Positions 43,425 to 53,684 of a stretch of DNA of 64,000 bases are shown here, piece after piece (within the stretch, counting starts at the first letter, position 1; each line of letters opens with the position of its first letter). The notes under the pieces were generated by a model. It saw only the letters and a program-made list of their open reading frames with translations. It had not been told where the DNA came from and searched no databases. This stretch comes from Alphaproteobacteria bacterium. Lineage in GTDB: Bacteria; Pseudomonadota; Alphaproteobacteria; Caulobacterales; Maricaulaceae. The translations under genes and the position numbers were made by a program. The DNA lies in the NCBI GenBank assembly GCA_016124665.1, contig WGNH01000027.1:1-64000 (forward strand), given 5' to 3'.

Positions 43425-44200
43425 GGGTTTTGCTGACCGCAGCCCTGCTCGCTGGCAGCCCCGCCATCGCCTCTGCCGATGTCACCATCCGCTTCATCGC
43501 CAATGAAGGCGTCCATATCAGCGACGGTGAGACCGGCGTGCTGATCGATGCGCTGACCTGGAATTCCTATGACGGCACTTACGCTCTGCCTTCAGATGAA
43601 GCCCGCACCGCCATGATCAATGGCGAGGCCCCTTATGATGATGTCGTGGCCCTCCTGTTCACGCATATTCATGGTGATCATTCGGATCCGGCCGCGGCCG
43701 TCGAGTTCCTGAACGCACAGACCGGCGCGATTGTTGCCGCATCCTCCCAGATCACCGATGCGATGCGAAATAATGAAACCGCGCTGGATGAAAGTGCGGA
43801 CCAGAGAATGATTCCTGTTGATTTGTCGGCCTCGGAGCCTGGCCCCTGGCCGCTGCCCGGATATGAGTTCATCAAAGGCGCATGGCTGTATCACACTGAG
43901 GGCGTCGACAATATCACCTGGCATGTCGAAATCGGCGGCGTCTCCATCCTCCATCTCGGCGATACCCAGCCGCAGGCTGAGTTCCCGGTCTGGGCGGACA
44001 CGGACTTCGACGTCATCCTCTACCCTTACTGGTTCGCGCAGACGCCTGAAGGCATTGCCTTCCTCGATTCGCGCCCCGAAGCCCGCGCCATTGCCTTCCA
44101 CATTCCCGCGGCTGCCACCCCGCTGACCATTCGTGCCGGGCTGGGAGAGCGGGAATATCTGTTCGGCGAAGGCAGTGAAGTGGTGATTGAAACCGAATGA
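43421..44200 (+). CDS. Secreted metallo-beta-lactamase-fold hydrolase
   Basis: The 259-residue product has a Sec signal ([17 protein letters not shown]) and an MBL domain with [19 protein letters not shown] (the HxHxDH metal motif), then [11 protein letters not shown] and a late AIAFHIP histidine. The overall layout resembles the UlaG/RomA-like L-ascorbate-6-P lactonase or NAPE-PLD-like MBL proteins. The substrate is unknown. It is inserted between ruvA and ruvB with ATGA overlaps on both sides, so it is made with the recombination proteins despite acting in the periplasm. Confidence 0.82.
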   Translation: MRVLLTAALLAGSPAIASADVTIRFIANEGVHISDGETGVLIDALTWNSYDGTYALPSDEARTAMINGEAPYDDVVALLFTHIHGDHSDPAAAVEFLNAQTGAIVAASSQITDAMRNNETALDESADQRMIPVDLSASEPGPWPLPGYEFIKGAWLYHTEGVDNITWHVEIGGVSILHLGDTQPQAEFPVWADTDFDVILYPYWFAQTPEGIAFLDSRPEARAIAFHIPAAATPLTIRAGLGEREYLFGEGSEVVIETE

Positions 44201-45228
44201 CGGACGCCCGCGATATCTCCTCCGAACTGCAGCCGGAAGACGGACGCGACAAGGCGATGCGGCCCCTGTCCTTTGCGGAATTCGTGGGGCAGCCGGCGGC
44301 GATTTCCAATCTGAAGGTTTTTGTCGAGGCTGCCCGCCGCCGCGAGGAAGCGCTCGACCATGTCCTGCTCTCCGGCCCGCCGGGCCTGGGCAAGACCACG
44401 CTGGCGCAGATCGTCGCCCGCGAGCTCGGCGTCAATTTCCGCGCCACTTCCGGCCCTGTGATTGCCAAGGCCGGCGATCTCGCCGCCATCCTTACCAATC
44501 TGGAACCGCGTGATGTGCTGTTTATCGACGAGATTCACCGCCTCGCCCCCGTCGTCGAGGAAATCCTCTATCCGGCGATGGAGGATTACTGCCTCGATCT
44601 GGTGATCGGGGAGGGACCTTCGGCGCGCACTGTCCGTATCGACCTGCCACCCTTCACGCTCGTTGGGGCCACAACGCGCGCCGGCCTGCTGGCCACGCCT
44701 CTGCGCGACCGTTTCGGCGTGCCGGTCAGGCTCGAATTCTATGACACGGCCGAGCTGGCCGGCATTGTCGGCCGTGCCTCGCACAAGCTCGGCCTCGCCA
44801 TGACCGAAGAGGGTGCCACCGAAATCGCCCGCCGCGCCCGCGGAACACCGCGCGTCGCCGGCCGCCTCCTGCGCCGGGTGCGGGATTTCATCGAGGCCGA
44901 TGGCGTCACACGGATTGACGCAGACGCCGCCGACCGGGCGCTGAAAAGGCTGGAAGTCGATGAAATCGGCCTCGACAGCCTCGACCGCCGCTATCTCAAC
45001 GCCCTGACCGGGCATTTCGGCGGCGGGCCGGTGGGGCTCGATACGCTGGCGGCGGCTCTGGCCGAGGCCCGTGATGCACTGGAAGATGTGGTCGAGCCCT
45101 TCCTCATCCAGCAGGGCTTTATCCAGCGCACGCCCCGCGGCCGGGTTGCGGCCGCCCGCGCCTGGTCGCATCTGCGGCTGAACATGCCGCAATCGCTTCA
45201 GAACACGCTGTTTGACGAGGGCAAATAG
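44197..45228 (+). CDS. ruvB: Holliday junction branch migration helicase RuvB
   Basis: The 343-residue AAA+ motor has [16 protein letters not shown] N-terminus, Walker [14 protein letters not shown] near 60-72, Walker [11 protein letters not shown], sensor 1 [18 protein letters not shown] and a C-terminal winged helix ending [12 protein letters not shown]. Normal length. It drives branch migration with RuvA. Its start overlaps the stop of the MBL gene. The divergent kinase gene ends 2 bp after its stop on the opposite strand. Confidence 0.96.
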   Translation: MTDARDISSELQPEDGRDKAMRPLSFAEFVGQPAAISNLKVFVEAARRREEALDHVLLSGPPGLGKTTLAQIVARELGVNFRATSGPVIAKAGDLAAILTNLEPRDVLFIDEIHRLAPVVEEILYPAMEDYCLDLVIGEGPSARTVRIDLPPFTLVGATTRAGLLATPLRDRFGVPVRLEFYDTAELAGIVGRASHKLGLAMTEEGATEIARRARGTPRVAGRLLRRVRDFIEADGVTRIDADAADRALKRLEVDEIGLDSLDRRYLNALTGHFGGGPVGLDTLAAALAEARDALEDVVEPFLIQQGFIQRTPRGRVAAARAWSHLRLNMPQSLQNTLFDEGK

Positions 45229-45230
45229 CG

Positions 45231-46559
45231 TCAGGCCGCCTTTGTGTCCCGGCGTGCGCCCGCCTTGAGCAAGGGCAGCCGCGCCACAAAGCGCGAGCCG
45301 GTGCCAGGCAGGCTGGTTGCGGTCAGCTGCCCGCCCATCAGCCGACAGAGCTGGCGCGAGATCGACAGGCCCAACCCGGTCCCGCCATGCAGGCGGGTGG
45401 TCGAGGCATCGGCCTGAGTGAAGGGCTCGAACAGGCGCGCCAGTTTTTCCGGCGCTATGCCCATGCCGGTATCCTGCAGGATAAATTCCACCGCCTCCGG
45501 CTCGACCAGGACCGACAGCCGCACCTGCCCCATGGAAGTGAATTTGACAGCGTTGGAGACGAGATTGTTCAGAATCTGGCTGGTGCGCAGGGGGTCTCCG
45601 ACAAACTGGCCATAGACCTGTTCGGGCAGGTCGGTTGAAAAGGCCAGGCCCTTTGCCTCTGCCGTCAGGCCGTGAAGCGAGACCACAGTGTCGATGATAT
45701 CCGCGAGGTCGAAACACACCTCCTCGACCTGCAACTCCCCGGCCTCGATCTTCGACATGTCCAGAATGTCATTGAGCAGCGAGAGCAGCATCTCGGCGGA
45801 TTTCTCGATGATCTCGACCTGACCGCGCTGCGCCTCTCCAAGGTCCGACTGTTTCATCAGGGCTGCCATGCCCAGAATGCCATTCATCGGCGTCCGGATT
45901 TCGTGACTCATATTGGCGAGAAATGCGGATTTGGCCGCATTACCGGCATTGGCCGCCTTTCGCGCCAGATCCAGCCGCTTGTTCGCCCGGTCCATTTCCC
46001 GATGGAAAAACACAACAAATAGCGACAGCATGACGACGAAAATGCTGAGCGTAATAGTGTTCCAGCGCGCCGCCACGGCTTCATCAAACCCGCCGGGAAG
46101 CCCCGGCAGGTGCGACCGGAATAGATATAGTCCAGCCACGGTGCCAATCGTCACCACACCGGCCGCAAATCCCGCCCGGTAGCCGATAAGAAAAGTCGCC
46201 AGAACCGGAATCCCGGCAAAATACAGTATCACCGGATTGGCCGGCCCGCCCATGGTCGTGGCCGGAAACAGGATCAGCAGGAAGATCAGGGCGACAACCA
46301 GGGCGGAAACCAGTTTCAGCCGGCCGGTCCAATAAAAGGCGAAAGGGGCTGCGAGACACAGCATAGGACCGATTGACCCGACCCAGGTCTGCACCGGATA
46401 GGCGTCGATCGTCTCTCCAAAGGTGGCCAGAGACGGCAAAACCCCCATAAGACCGATCCCGGTCGACAGCACGGCCAGCAATCTTTCCTGAGTGGTGCGG
46501 ACCACATCGCCCTGGCGCTGTGACGGCCAGTAAACCTGTTTCAGCTGAGAAAGCCCCAT
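45231..46559 (-). CDS. Membrane sensor histidine kinase (orphan)
   Basis: ATG 46559 gives about 442 residues; a longer frame to 46676 would run through the divergent ybgC. About six hydrophobic segments occupy 30-200 ([20 protein letters not shown] among them). A short coiled linker and the H-box [20 protein letters not shown] follow. The N box [14 protein letters not shown]1 [18 protein letters not shown] and G2 [11 protein letters not shown] complete an intact kinase. There is no receiver domain and no response regulator nearby, so the partner is elsewhere. Confidence 0.88.
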   Translation of the reverse strand: MGLSQLKQVYWPSQRQGDVVRTTQERLLAVLSTGIGLMGVLPSLATFGETIDAYPVQTWVGSIGPMLCLAAPFAFYWTGRLKLVSALVVALIFLLILFPATTMGGPANPVILYFAGIPVLATFLIGYRAGFAAGVVTIGTVAGLYLFRSHLPGLPGGFDEAVAARWNTITLSIFVVMLSLFVVFFHREMDRANKRLDLARKAANAGNAAKSAFLANMSHEIRTPMNGILGMAALMKQSDLGEAQRGQVEIIEKSAEMLLSLLNDILDMSKIEAGELQVEEVCFDLADIIDTVVSLHGLTAEAKGLAFSTDLPEQVYGQFVGDPLRTSQILNNLVSNAVKFTSMGQVRLSVLVEPEAVEFILQDTGMGIAPEKLARLFEPFTQADASTTRLHGGTGLGLSISRQLCRLMGGQLTATSLPGTGSRFVARLPLLKAGARRDTKAA

Positions 46560-46629
46560 GGATCGCGCCGCGCCCGTCTGCCAATCTGGCAAAGCTACAG
46601 GCCGCCCGGCTACGAGGGAGTTAATCCGG

Positions 46630-47091
46630 ATGTCAAAACTCGATCCGTCCTGCGGTAGATGGGATGATGACCTCATTCACCGTCTGCCCGTGCGCGTCTA
46701 TTATGAAGACACAGACTTCTCGCAGATCGTCTATCATGCCCGCTATCTGCATTTCTTCGAGCGCGGCCGCACCGAAAGCCTGCGGGCGCTGGGCGTGCAC
46801 CATTCCGAACTGATCAATTCCGGTGATCCGGTCGCCTTCGCCGTCCGCTCCATGGACATTCAGTGGATCAAACCGGCGCGGGTCGATGAAGCCCTTGTCG
46901 TTGAAACGGTCTATCGCCCGAATAAAGGACCACGCTTGCGCATGGACCAGACCATATTGCGCGGAGAGGACACGCTGTGCACGGCAAAAGTCGAGGCGGT
47001 CATCATCGATCCGGCCGGCCGCCCGCGCCGCCCGCCGAAATGGATGGTCGAGGTCTGGACGCCTGTTGTGCAAAAGGTGACGGACAGCTGA
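46630..47091 (+). CDS. ybgC: Acyl-CoA thioesterase YbgC (tol-pal associated)
   Basis: Starting at ATG 46630, 153 residues. The hot-dog fold thioesterase has [20 protein letters not shown] with the catalytic Asp, then [14 protein letters not shown]. It acts on short acyl-CoA or acyl-ACP thioesters and is the standard first gene of the tol-pal cluster. The tolQ gene follows after 149 bp, so tolQ may have its own promoter. Confidence 0.92.
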   Translation: MSKLDPSCGRWDDDLIHRLPVRVYYEDTDFSQIVYHARYLHFFERGRTESLRALGVHHSELINSGDPVAFAVRSMDIQWIKPARVDEALVVETVYRPNKGPRLRMDQTILRGEDTLCTAKVEAVIIDPAGRPRRPPKWMVEVWTPVVQKVTDS

Positions 47092-47240
47092 TCTCACAAT
47101 ACTGCCGTATTCTGAAACATATTTAAGACGCGTTTCACGTGCATTGGCTTGACGTGCCGCACCCGGTCCGGTTGGAAGCACAGGATTAACGCTTATCGGC
47201 GAAACCAGTGGCGTGTTTGCCGGGATGGAAAGGACGACGG

Positions 47241-47909
<669 letters not shown>

Positions 47910-47912
47910 TCC

Positions 47913-48368
47913 ATGGCAGGTTCTGTCTCTTCAGGCCGCCGCCGCGGGCGCTGGCAGCCCAAGGCCGAGATCAATGTGACGCCCTTTGTGGATGTCATGC
48001 TGGTCCTGCTGATCGTCTTCATGATCACAGCCCCGCTTCTGACCGTCGGCGTGCCGGTGGAATTGCCGGAAACCGAGGCCCGCAGCATGGCGGCTGATGA
48101 CGAGCCGCTGACCGTCACTATTGGCGCCAATGGCGAGATATTCCTTCAGGAAACTGCCGTCGAACTGGACCAGTTGGTGCCGCGCCTGCAGGCGATTGGC
48201 GGGGCGGGCTTCGAAGGCCGCATCTTCATCCGTGCCGATGAAGCCGCCGACTATGGCTCCGTCGTGCGCGTGATGGCCCGGATTTCGTCTGCAGGCTATA
48301 GCAATCTCGGCCTTGTCACCGATCCGCTCAGCACGGGCAATCGGACGCGCGGCACAGCAGACAATTGA
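47913..48368 (+). CDS. tolR: Tol-Pal system protein TolR
   Basis: The 151-residue ExbD/TolR-family protein has a single membrane span with the essential aspartate (INVTPFVDVMLVLLIVFMIT) and a periplasmic domain with EIFLQETAVELDQLVPRLQA and IFIRADEAADYGSVVRVMAR. It partners with TolQ in the proton channel. It overlaps no neighbour and tolA starts 10 bp after its stop. Confidence 0.94.
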   Translation: MAGSVSSGRRRGRWQPKAEINVTPFVDVMLVLLIVFMITAPLLTVGVPVELPETEARSMAADDEPLTVTIGANGEIFLQETAVELDQLVPRLQAIGGAGFEGRIFIRADEAADYGSVVRVMARISSAGYSNLGLVTDPLSTGNRTRGTADN

Positions 48369-48378
48369 CGGGCGGGGT

Positions 48379-49170
48379 ATGCGCACAGCTCTCGTAGTTC
48401 TCGCGTCGCTGCTCGTGCATGCCGGCTTCATCCTGGCGGGTCTGTTCTATTTTCCGCAGACCGTCCGCCAGTTTACGACCAGCCAGATCGTTCCGCTGGA
48501 GCTGATCACCGAGATCGCGGAAGTGACCAACCTCCCCGAGGAAGAGATCGAGGAAGAACCCGTCGAGGAAGAGGCACCGCCGCCGGAACCGGAGCCCGAA
48601 CCCGAACCGCCTCAGCCCGAGCCGGAAATCGACATGACCGCGGCGCCGGAAACAGAGCCGGCACCGGAACCGGCACCCGCAGCCGAATCTGTGCCCGATC
48701 CGGAGCCCGAGACACCGCCAGCGCGGTCCACGCCGCAACAGCCCGCGCCAAGCCGGGAGCAATCCTTCGACGACATGCTGCGGGACCTGGCCAATTCCGT
48801 CGACCGCGACCGGTCTTCATCCTCGTCCGGCCGGGCGCAGGATTCGGCCTCTTCCTATGAGGCGATCGGGGTCACCCTTGCCGACAGCATCCGCAGCCAG
48901 GCCCAGCGCTGTTATCGCGGGTCTGCCGACGCGCCGGATCCGGAACGGCTCATCGTCGTGGTGCGGGTTCGCCTCAACCGTGACGGCACACTTGATGGTC
49001 AGCCGGATATCCTGAACCGTCAGGCGATCGATGTTTCCAGTGATCGCTACTGGCGTGTTGCACGGGATCGGGCCCTCGCGGCGATCATCGATTGTGCGCC
49101 CTATCGTCTGCCTGCCGAACATTTTACCATCTGGCGCCGCATAGATGTCACTTTTCGCAACGAGACTTGA
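48379..49170 (+). CDS. tolA: Tol-Pal system protein TolA
   Basis: ATG 48379 gives 263 residues. There is one N-terminal membrane anchor (VVLASLLVHAGFILAGLFYF), then a Glu/Pro-rich periplasmic rod (EEEPVEEEAPPPEPEPEP and similar) instead of the Ala/Lys-rich helix of enterobacterial TolA. A C-terminal domain with SIRSQAQRCYRG and VRVRLNRDGTLDGQPDILNR binds TolB/Pal. The Pro/Glu linker is usual for alphaproteobacterial TolA. Confidence 0.9.
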   Translation: MRTALVVLASLLVHAGFILAGLFYFPQTVRQFTTSQIVPLELITEIAEVTNLPEEEIEEEPVEEEAPPPEPEPEPEPPQPEPEIDMTAAPETEPAPEPAPAAESVPDPEPETPPARSTPQQPAPSREQSFDDMLRDLANSVDRDRSSSSSGRAQDSASSYEAIGVTLADSIRSQAQRCYRGSADAPDPERLIVVVRVRLNRDGTLDGQPDILNRQAIDVSSDRYWRVARDRALAAIIDCAPYRLPAEHFTIWRRIDVTFRNET

Positions 49171-49208
49171 TGCTACCCTGCTCGCGCGTTTCCGGAGACC
49201 CGAAACCC

Positions 49209-50561
49209 ATGACCCGTATTTTCAGACTTTTATCCGCCCTGATCCTTCTGTCCGTGCCATCGGCAGCGTTGGCCCAGCAGCCGCTGCAAGTCGATATCGC
49301 CCGGGGCCACCTTGAGCCCACGCCCATCGCCATCCCGGACTTCATCGACGCGGGCGGCACGGATTCCCGCGGTGCCGATATTGCCGGCGTGATCGCCGCC
49401 GACCTTGAAAGCTCCGGCCTGTTCACCACCGTCGATGAGCGCGCCTTCATCGAGGACATCCAGGACTTCAATCTGCGCCCGCGCTTTCAGGACTGGCGCG
49501 TCATCAATGCCGATGCGCTGCTGATCGGGCAGGTCACACGCCAGAGCGATGGCCGCCTGCTGGTCGGCTTCCGGCTCTGGGACACACGGCTGCAGGAACA
49601 GCTGGTCGGCCTGCAATTTGTCACCGCGCCGGAAAACTGGCGCCGGGTGGCGCACCGTGTCGCCGATGCGGTCTATGAGCGCCTGACCGGCGAGAGCGGC
49701 TATTTCGACACCCGCGTAATTTATGTCTCCGAAGGGCTCGACCCGCGCGGCGAGCCCGTGCGCCGGCTCGCCATGATGGATCAGGACGGGGCCAATCCGT
49801 CCTTCCTGACTGACCGCTCCTACTGGTCACTTTTGCCCAATTATTCGCCAAGCGCCCAGCAGATCACCTATGTGTCCTTCCTCGACGGGCAGGCCACGAC
49901 CTGGGTCTACGATCTGGAAAGCGGCCGCCAGGAAGCGCTGTTTGCGTCCGGCGGAACCGGTCTTGCGCGGGTCGATCCCGACGGACAATCCCTGTCCGCG
50001 CGGTTTTCGCCGAATGGAGAACAGCTCGCTGTCTCGATCGAATTACAGGCCGGTCACGACATTCACCTGTTTGATCTGCGATCACGCAATCTGCGCCGTC
50101 TCACCGAGCACCCCGCCGATGATGTCGAGCCCAGCTTTTCCCCGGATGGCGATCAGATTGTCTTTTCGTCCAGCCGCAGCGGCGGGTCGCAGCTCTATGT
50201 GATGCCGGCCAATGGCGGCGAGGCGCAACGCGTTTCCTTCAGTCAAGGCCGCTATACCGCGCCGGTCTGGTCGCCGCGCGGCGATCTCATCGCTTTCGTC
50301 AAACAGCATAATGGCCAGTTCTCCCTTGGCGTCGTCGATGCCGATGGGTCCGGTGAGGAACGCATCCTCTATCAGGGCTATTATGTCGACACACCGGCCT
50401 GGTCGCCCAATGGACGGGTGATCCTGTTCACACGGGGGGATCGCGGCCGTGAGGGAACCGAGTACGAAATCTGGAGCGTGGATCTGGCCGGGTTCAATTT
50501 GCGGCGCATGCCGATCAGTGGACAATCGTCCGATCCGGCCTGGTCGCCCTTGATCGAATAG
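49209..50561 (+). CDS. tolB: Tol-Pal system periplasmic beta-propeller TolB
   Basis: ATG 49209 gives 450 residues with a Sec signal (LLSALILLSVPSAALA). The N-terminal domain has VIAADLESSGLFTTVDERAF, and a six-bladed propeller carries repeats such as LSARFSPNGEQLAVSIE, EPSFSPDGDQIVFSSSRSGG and APVWSPRGDLIAFVK. TolB shuttles between TolA and Pal. An earlier ATG at 49170 would spoil the signal peptide. Confidence 0.94.
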   Translation: MTRIFRLLSALILLSVPSAALAQQPLQVDIARGHLEPTPIAIPDFIDAGGTDSRGADIAGVIAADLESSGLFTTVDERAFIEDIQDFNLRPRFQDWRVINADALLIGQVTRQSDGRLLVGFRLWDTRLQEQLVGLQFVTAPENWRRVAHRVADAVYERLTGESGYFDTRVIYVSEGLDPRGEPVRRLAMMDQDGANPSFLTDRSYWSLLPNYSPSAQQITYVSFLDGQATTWVYDLESGRQEALFASGGTGLARVDPDGQSLSARFSPNGEQLAVSIELQAGHDIHLFDLRSRNLRRLTEHPADDVEPSFSPDGDQIVFSSSRSGGSQLYVMPANGGEAQRVSFSQGRYTAPVWSPRGDLIAFVKQHNGQFSLGVVDADGSGEERILYQGYYVDTPAWSPNGRVILFTRGDRGREGTEYEIWSVDLAGFNLRRMPISGQSSDPAWSPLIE

Positions 50562-50724
50562 GGGTTTTGGCGCTAGCGTAGCTTAAGGGTACGCAAGACA
50601 GGCTGGTTTCCGACAGGAATGATGTCTGGAATCAATGCTCTGTCGCAAATTTGGCGTAATCGTGCGTATTGGTGGAGGCTCCGGGATCTGGCTCAGACTC
50701 GGCTAAATGAGGGATAGAACTCCA

Positions 50725-51246
50725 ATGAAGTTCAAACTTTTGATAATTGCGGGCATGTCGGCGGTTCTGGCCGCTTGCGCGTCCACGCCGCCAGCCACAA
50801 CCGAAGCGCCGGATTCGGAACCGCCCCAAACCACGCGGACCGAAACACCGGGTACGGTTGACCAGGGGCCTGTTCCGGGAACGGAAGCCCATTTCGTGGC
50901 CACCGCCGGTGACCGGGTTTTCTACGATCTCGACCGCTCGACGCTGACCGCCGCAGGCCGTGAAACCCTGCGCCGTCAGGCCGACTGGCTGAACGCCTAT
51001 CCGGGCACCGACATCCTGATCGCAGGCAATTGCGACGAGCGCGGCACCCGCGAATACAATCTCGCACTCGGCGCGCGCCGGGCCAATGCGGCCCGTGACT
51101 ATCTGGTCAGCCTCGGCGTTTCGCCGTCGCGCATCCAGACGGTCTCCTACGGCAAGGAACGCCCGACCTGCCGCGAGTCCAGCGAACGCTGCTGGGCGCT
51201 GAACCGCAATGCCACCACCATGATATCCGGTGGCGTCACGGGCTAG
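50725..51246 (+). CDS. pal: Peptidoglycan-associated lipoprotein Pal
   Basis: ATG 50725 gives 173 residues with a lipoprotein signal (LLIIAGMSAVLAAC; lipidated Cys18). The OmpA-like peptidoglycan-binding domain has RVFYDLDRSTLTAAGRETL, IAGNCDERGTREYNLALG and RRANAARDYLVSLGV. It tethers the outer membrane to the wall. A 163-bp spacer separates it from tolB, and a strong terminator follows. Confidence 0.95.
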   Translation: MKFKLLIIAGMSAVLAACASTPPATTEAPDSEPPQTTRTETPGTVDQGPVPGTEAHFVATAGDRVFYDLDRSTLTAAGRETLRRQADWLNAYPGTDILIAGNCDERGTREYNLALGARRANAARDYLVSLGVSPSRIQTVSYGKERPTCRESSERCWALNRNATTMISGGVTG

Positions 51247-51267
51247 GTCCGGACATTCGTCCAGAAC

Positions 51268-51299
51268 AACGCCCGCAGCTGCCCGCTGCGGGCGTTTTT
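51268..51299 (+). terminator. Intrinsic terminator after pal
   Basis: AACGCCCGCAG pairs with CTGCGGGCGTT around a 7-nt loop (11-bp stem), followed by TTTTTC. It lies 22 bp past the pal stop, so cpoB downstream needs either read-through or its own promoter. Confidence 0.9.
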
Positions 51300-51372
51300 C
51301 TTTGTTAATCCGGCCGCCGTATTTTCGCCGCCTCCATGACCTATCCCGTGCCGGAACCGGCCGAAGACAGGG

Positions 51373-52305
51373 ATGACCCGCACCATGATCCGATATCTTC
51401 TTCTCCCCCTTGTGATTTTTGTGTTCAGCGCCCCTGCGGACGCGCAATCGCGCCGCGAGCTGGCGCGCCGTCTGGATGCCGTCGAGGCGCGGCTCGCCGA
51501 AATGGAAACACGGCGGATTGCCCAGAATGATCAACTCTTGACCCGTATCGCCGACCTGGAATTCCAGGTGCAGGAAGCCACCGGCCAGACTGAGCGGCTG
51601 GAGTTTGAAAACCGGCAACTCGGCCAGCGCATCGACTCCCAGGACCGGGAAATCCAGCGCCTGCGCACGCAGCTGGAGGCCTATCGCAACCCGTCAGAGC
51701 CGCAATTTGATGCCGAAGGCAACCCGGTCGATCCGGTCGTTGAAGACGCTGCCATGAACGGTACGGGAGAGCGCACGTCGAACAGTGGTGGCCCGCGGGA
51801 CCTGACCGGGGGCCGGCTCGCCGTGACCGATTCCGGCGACCCATACGCGGTGGAGCGGGCCGCGGCGACCCGGCCGCTCGGCAGCAATCTGGCGACAGCC
51901 GCCGATGCGGCCCCTTTGATGAATGCGGATCAGGCCTATGGCCAGGCACGGGCGCGGCTTCTGGACGGCGATTTCGACGGTGCCCAGGAGGATTTTACGG
52001 ATTTCATCGCCGATTTTCCGGAGGACGGGCGGATGGACGAGGCCTGGTTCTGGCTGGGCGAGACCCATTATGTGCGCGGCGATTACGCTTCGGCGGCAGA
52101 GGCCTATATCACCTCCCTGCGCGAAGAGCGTGATGGCGCAGTGGCGCCGGATGCGCTGGTGCGTCTCGCCTCGTCGCTGGGCGCGCTGGGCCGCAATGAA
52201 GAAGCCTGCCAGACGCTGGCGCGCTTCTCGCGGGAATTTCCGTCCGCCGGTCCCAATGCCACGGCCCGCGCCGAGCGCGAGGCCTTGCGCGCCGGGTGCC
52301 GCTAG
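51373..52305 (+). CDS. cpoB: Cell division coordinator CpoB (YbgF)
   Basis: The 310-residue periplasmic protein has a signal peptide (YLLLPLVIFVFSAPADA), a trimerising coiled coil (RRLDAVEARLAEMETRRIAQ onward), a disordered linker and C-terminal TPR-like repeats (AYGQARARLLDGDFDGAQED, AWFWLGETHYVRGDYASAAE). It coordinates peptidoglycan synthesis with Tol-driven constriction. The start may be 51373 or the ATG four codons later. Confidence 0.92.
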   Translation: MTRTMIRYLLLPLVIFVFSAPADAQSRRELARRLDAVEARLAEMETRRIAQNDQLLTRIADLEFQVQEATGQTERLEFENRQLGQRIDSQDREIQRLRTQLEAYRNPSEPQFDAEGNPVDPVVEDAAMNGTGERTSNSGGPRDLTGGRLAVTDSGDPYAVERAAATRPLGSNLATAADAAPLMNADQAYGQARARLLDGDFDGAQEDFTDFIADFPEDGRMDEAWFWLGETHYVRGDYASAAEAYITSLREERDGAVAPDALVRLASSLGALGRNEEACQTLARFSREFPSAGPNATARAEREALRAGCR

Positions 52306-53630
52306 ACTTCAATCCCGATACCGTCCGCCGCCGGCTCGAAGGGCTGGGCCCGGCCCCCTGTCTTCTCGGACTGTCAGGCGGCGGTGATTCCACTGCGCTT
52401 TTGCTGATCGCAGCGGGCTGGGCCCGCAGACAGGGCGCCACCCTGATCCCGGTGGTCATCGACCATGCCATCCGGCCGGAAAGCGCCGGTGAGGCGGACC
52501 GGGCGGCGCGGCGCGCGCGTCAACTCGGCCTGTCGCCCGCCATCATCCGGTGGGAGGGTGAAAAACCGGCCACCGGACTGCAAGCGGCGGCGCGTGATTT
52601 CCGGCTTCAAACCTTTGCCCGCCTGGCACACCGGCACGGCGCAAAAACCGTCCTGCTTGGCCATACACGGGATGACCAGGCCGAAACCGTCTGGATGCGC
52701 CTGCAGGCGGGCGGTGGTCCGGACGCACTCTGCGGAATGGCCATGCACAGCGCCTTGCCGCTCTGGCCGGAGGGCAGGGGCGTGTCCATCTACCGGCCCC
52801 TGCTCGATATTTCCCGTGCGCAATTGCGCGCCTGGCTGACGGAGCAGGATGAAAGCTGGGTGAATGACCCCTCCAATGACAACCGCACCTTTACGCGGGT
52901 CCGTAACCGCCAGACGCTCGCCCGTCTCGCGGCAGAGGGGTTTGACCCGGACGCCCTGTGTGCCCTGTCAGAGAAGTTCCGGGCTGTCCGGACGCAGATA
53001 TCAGAGGCGGCGGCAAGGGAAATCATGACGTCCATGACCCTGCTGGGCTGGGGCGGCGTCAGATTGCCCCCGGATATGGCGGTGGCCCCTCACGCTTTGA
53101 AAATCATGGACGCGGCGCGGTCGGCGGCCAGCGGTGATCCGGTTTCACGGCCGGAGGCATCGAGGCGCTTGCTGGCAGCCTTTCAGGCGGGAAAACCGGC
53201 CACCGCCGGGGGCGCAGCACTGACCCGGCACAGGGAAGACTGGTATCTGGTCCGTGATCCCGGCGCGGTCAGCGGCCGTGCCGATGGCACTTCAGACCCG
53301 GTCAGCTTCATTGAAGCCGGAAATGTCCGGATCTGGGACGGCCGGTTTGAAATCTCCGGCCGGAATGCACAGATCAATTGCTTAGGAAAAGCCTATCCGC
53401 GCGAAATCAGTGCGGAAAGTCTGGCCGGCATTCCGCCCGTCGCCCGCCCCGGCCTGCCCCTGATGCGTCCGCCCGGCGGCGTGGCCGGCATTCCGGGAAT
53501 CACAGCAGAGACCGGCGGATTGGCGAAATGGCTTGCGCCGGAGCTGATTTGCCGGAATCTGTTTGAGGACAGGCCGCCCGCATGGTTTGATATGCAACTG
53601 CGCGACGAAACGGCGCAAGGCTCGCAATAA
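52296..53630 (+). CDS. tilS: tRNA(Ile)-lysidine synthase TilS
   Basis: The 444-residue enzyme makes lysidine at C34 of the tRNA(Ile) CAU anticodon, allowing AUA decoding. It has the PP-loop ATP-binding motif LSGGGDSTALLL at 26-37, VVIDHAIRP, AARDFRLQTFARLA, LLGHTRDDQAETVWMRL and NDPSNDNRTFTRVRNR. The start is GTG 52296, overlapping cpoB by 10 bp. Its stop lies inside the putative heat-shock promoter of ftsH. Confidence 0.93.
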   Translation: MPLDFNPDTVRRRLEGLGPAPCLLGLSGGGDSTALLLIAAGWARRQGATLIPVVIDHAIRPESAGEADRAARRARQLGLSPAIIRWEGEKPATGLQAAARDFRLQTFARLAHRHGAKTVLLGHTRDDQAETVWMRLQAGGGPDALCGMAMHSALPLWPEGRGVSIYRPLLDISRAQLRAWLTEQDESWVNDPSNDNRTFTRVRNRQTLARLAAEGFDPDALCALSEKFRAVRTQISEAAAREIMTSMTLLGWGGVRLPPDMAVAPHALKIMDAARSAASGDPVSRPEASRRLLAAFQAGKPATAGGAALTRHREDWYLVRDPGAVSGRADGTSDPVSFIEAGNVRIWDGRFEISGRNAQINCLGKAYPREISAESLAGIPPVARPGLPLMRPPGGVAGIPGITAETGGLAKWLAPELICRNLFEDRPPAWFDMQLRDETAQGSQ

Positions 53631-53649
53631 CCGCTTTTATACCCCATAT
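53621..53649 (+). promoter_or_regulatory. Candidate sigma-32 heat-shock promoter for ftsH
   Basis: CTCGCAA (53621-53627, 5 of 7 to CTTGAAA) is followed after 14 bp by CCCCATAT (53642-53649), an exact match to the sigma-32 -10 consensus CCCCATNT. It overlaps the tilS stop and lies 36 bp upstream of the ftsH ATG. ftsH is a heat-shock gene in other proteobacteria. Confidence 0.62.
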
Positions 53650-53684
53650 CGGGACAGAGACGACGTATAGCGACGGAAAATGAC

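Noticed and set aside
44026..45717. 563-codon minus-strand frame opposite ruvB
   Set aside because: Shadow of ruvB and of the kinase gene in another frame; composition is arbitrary.
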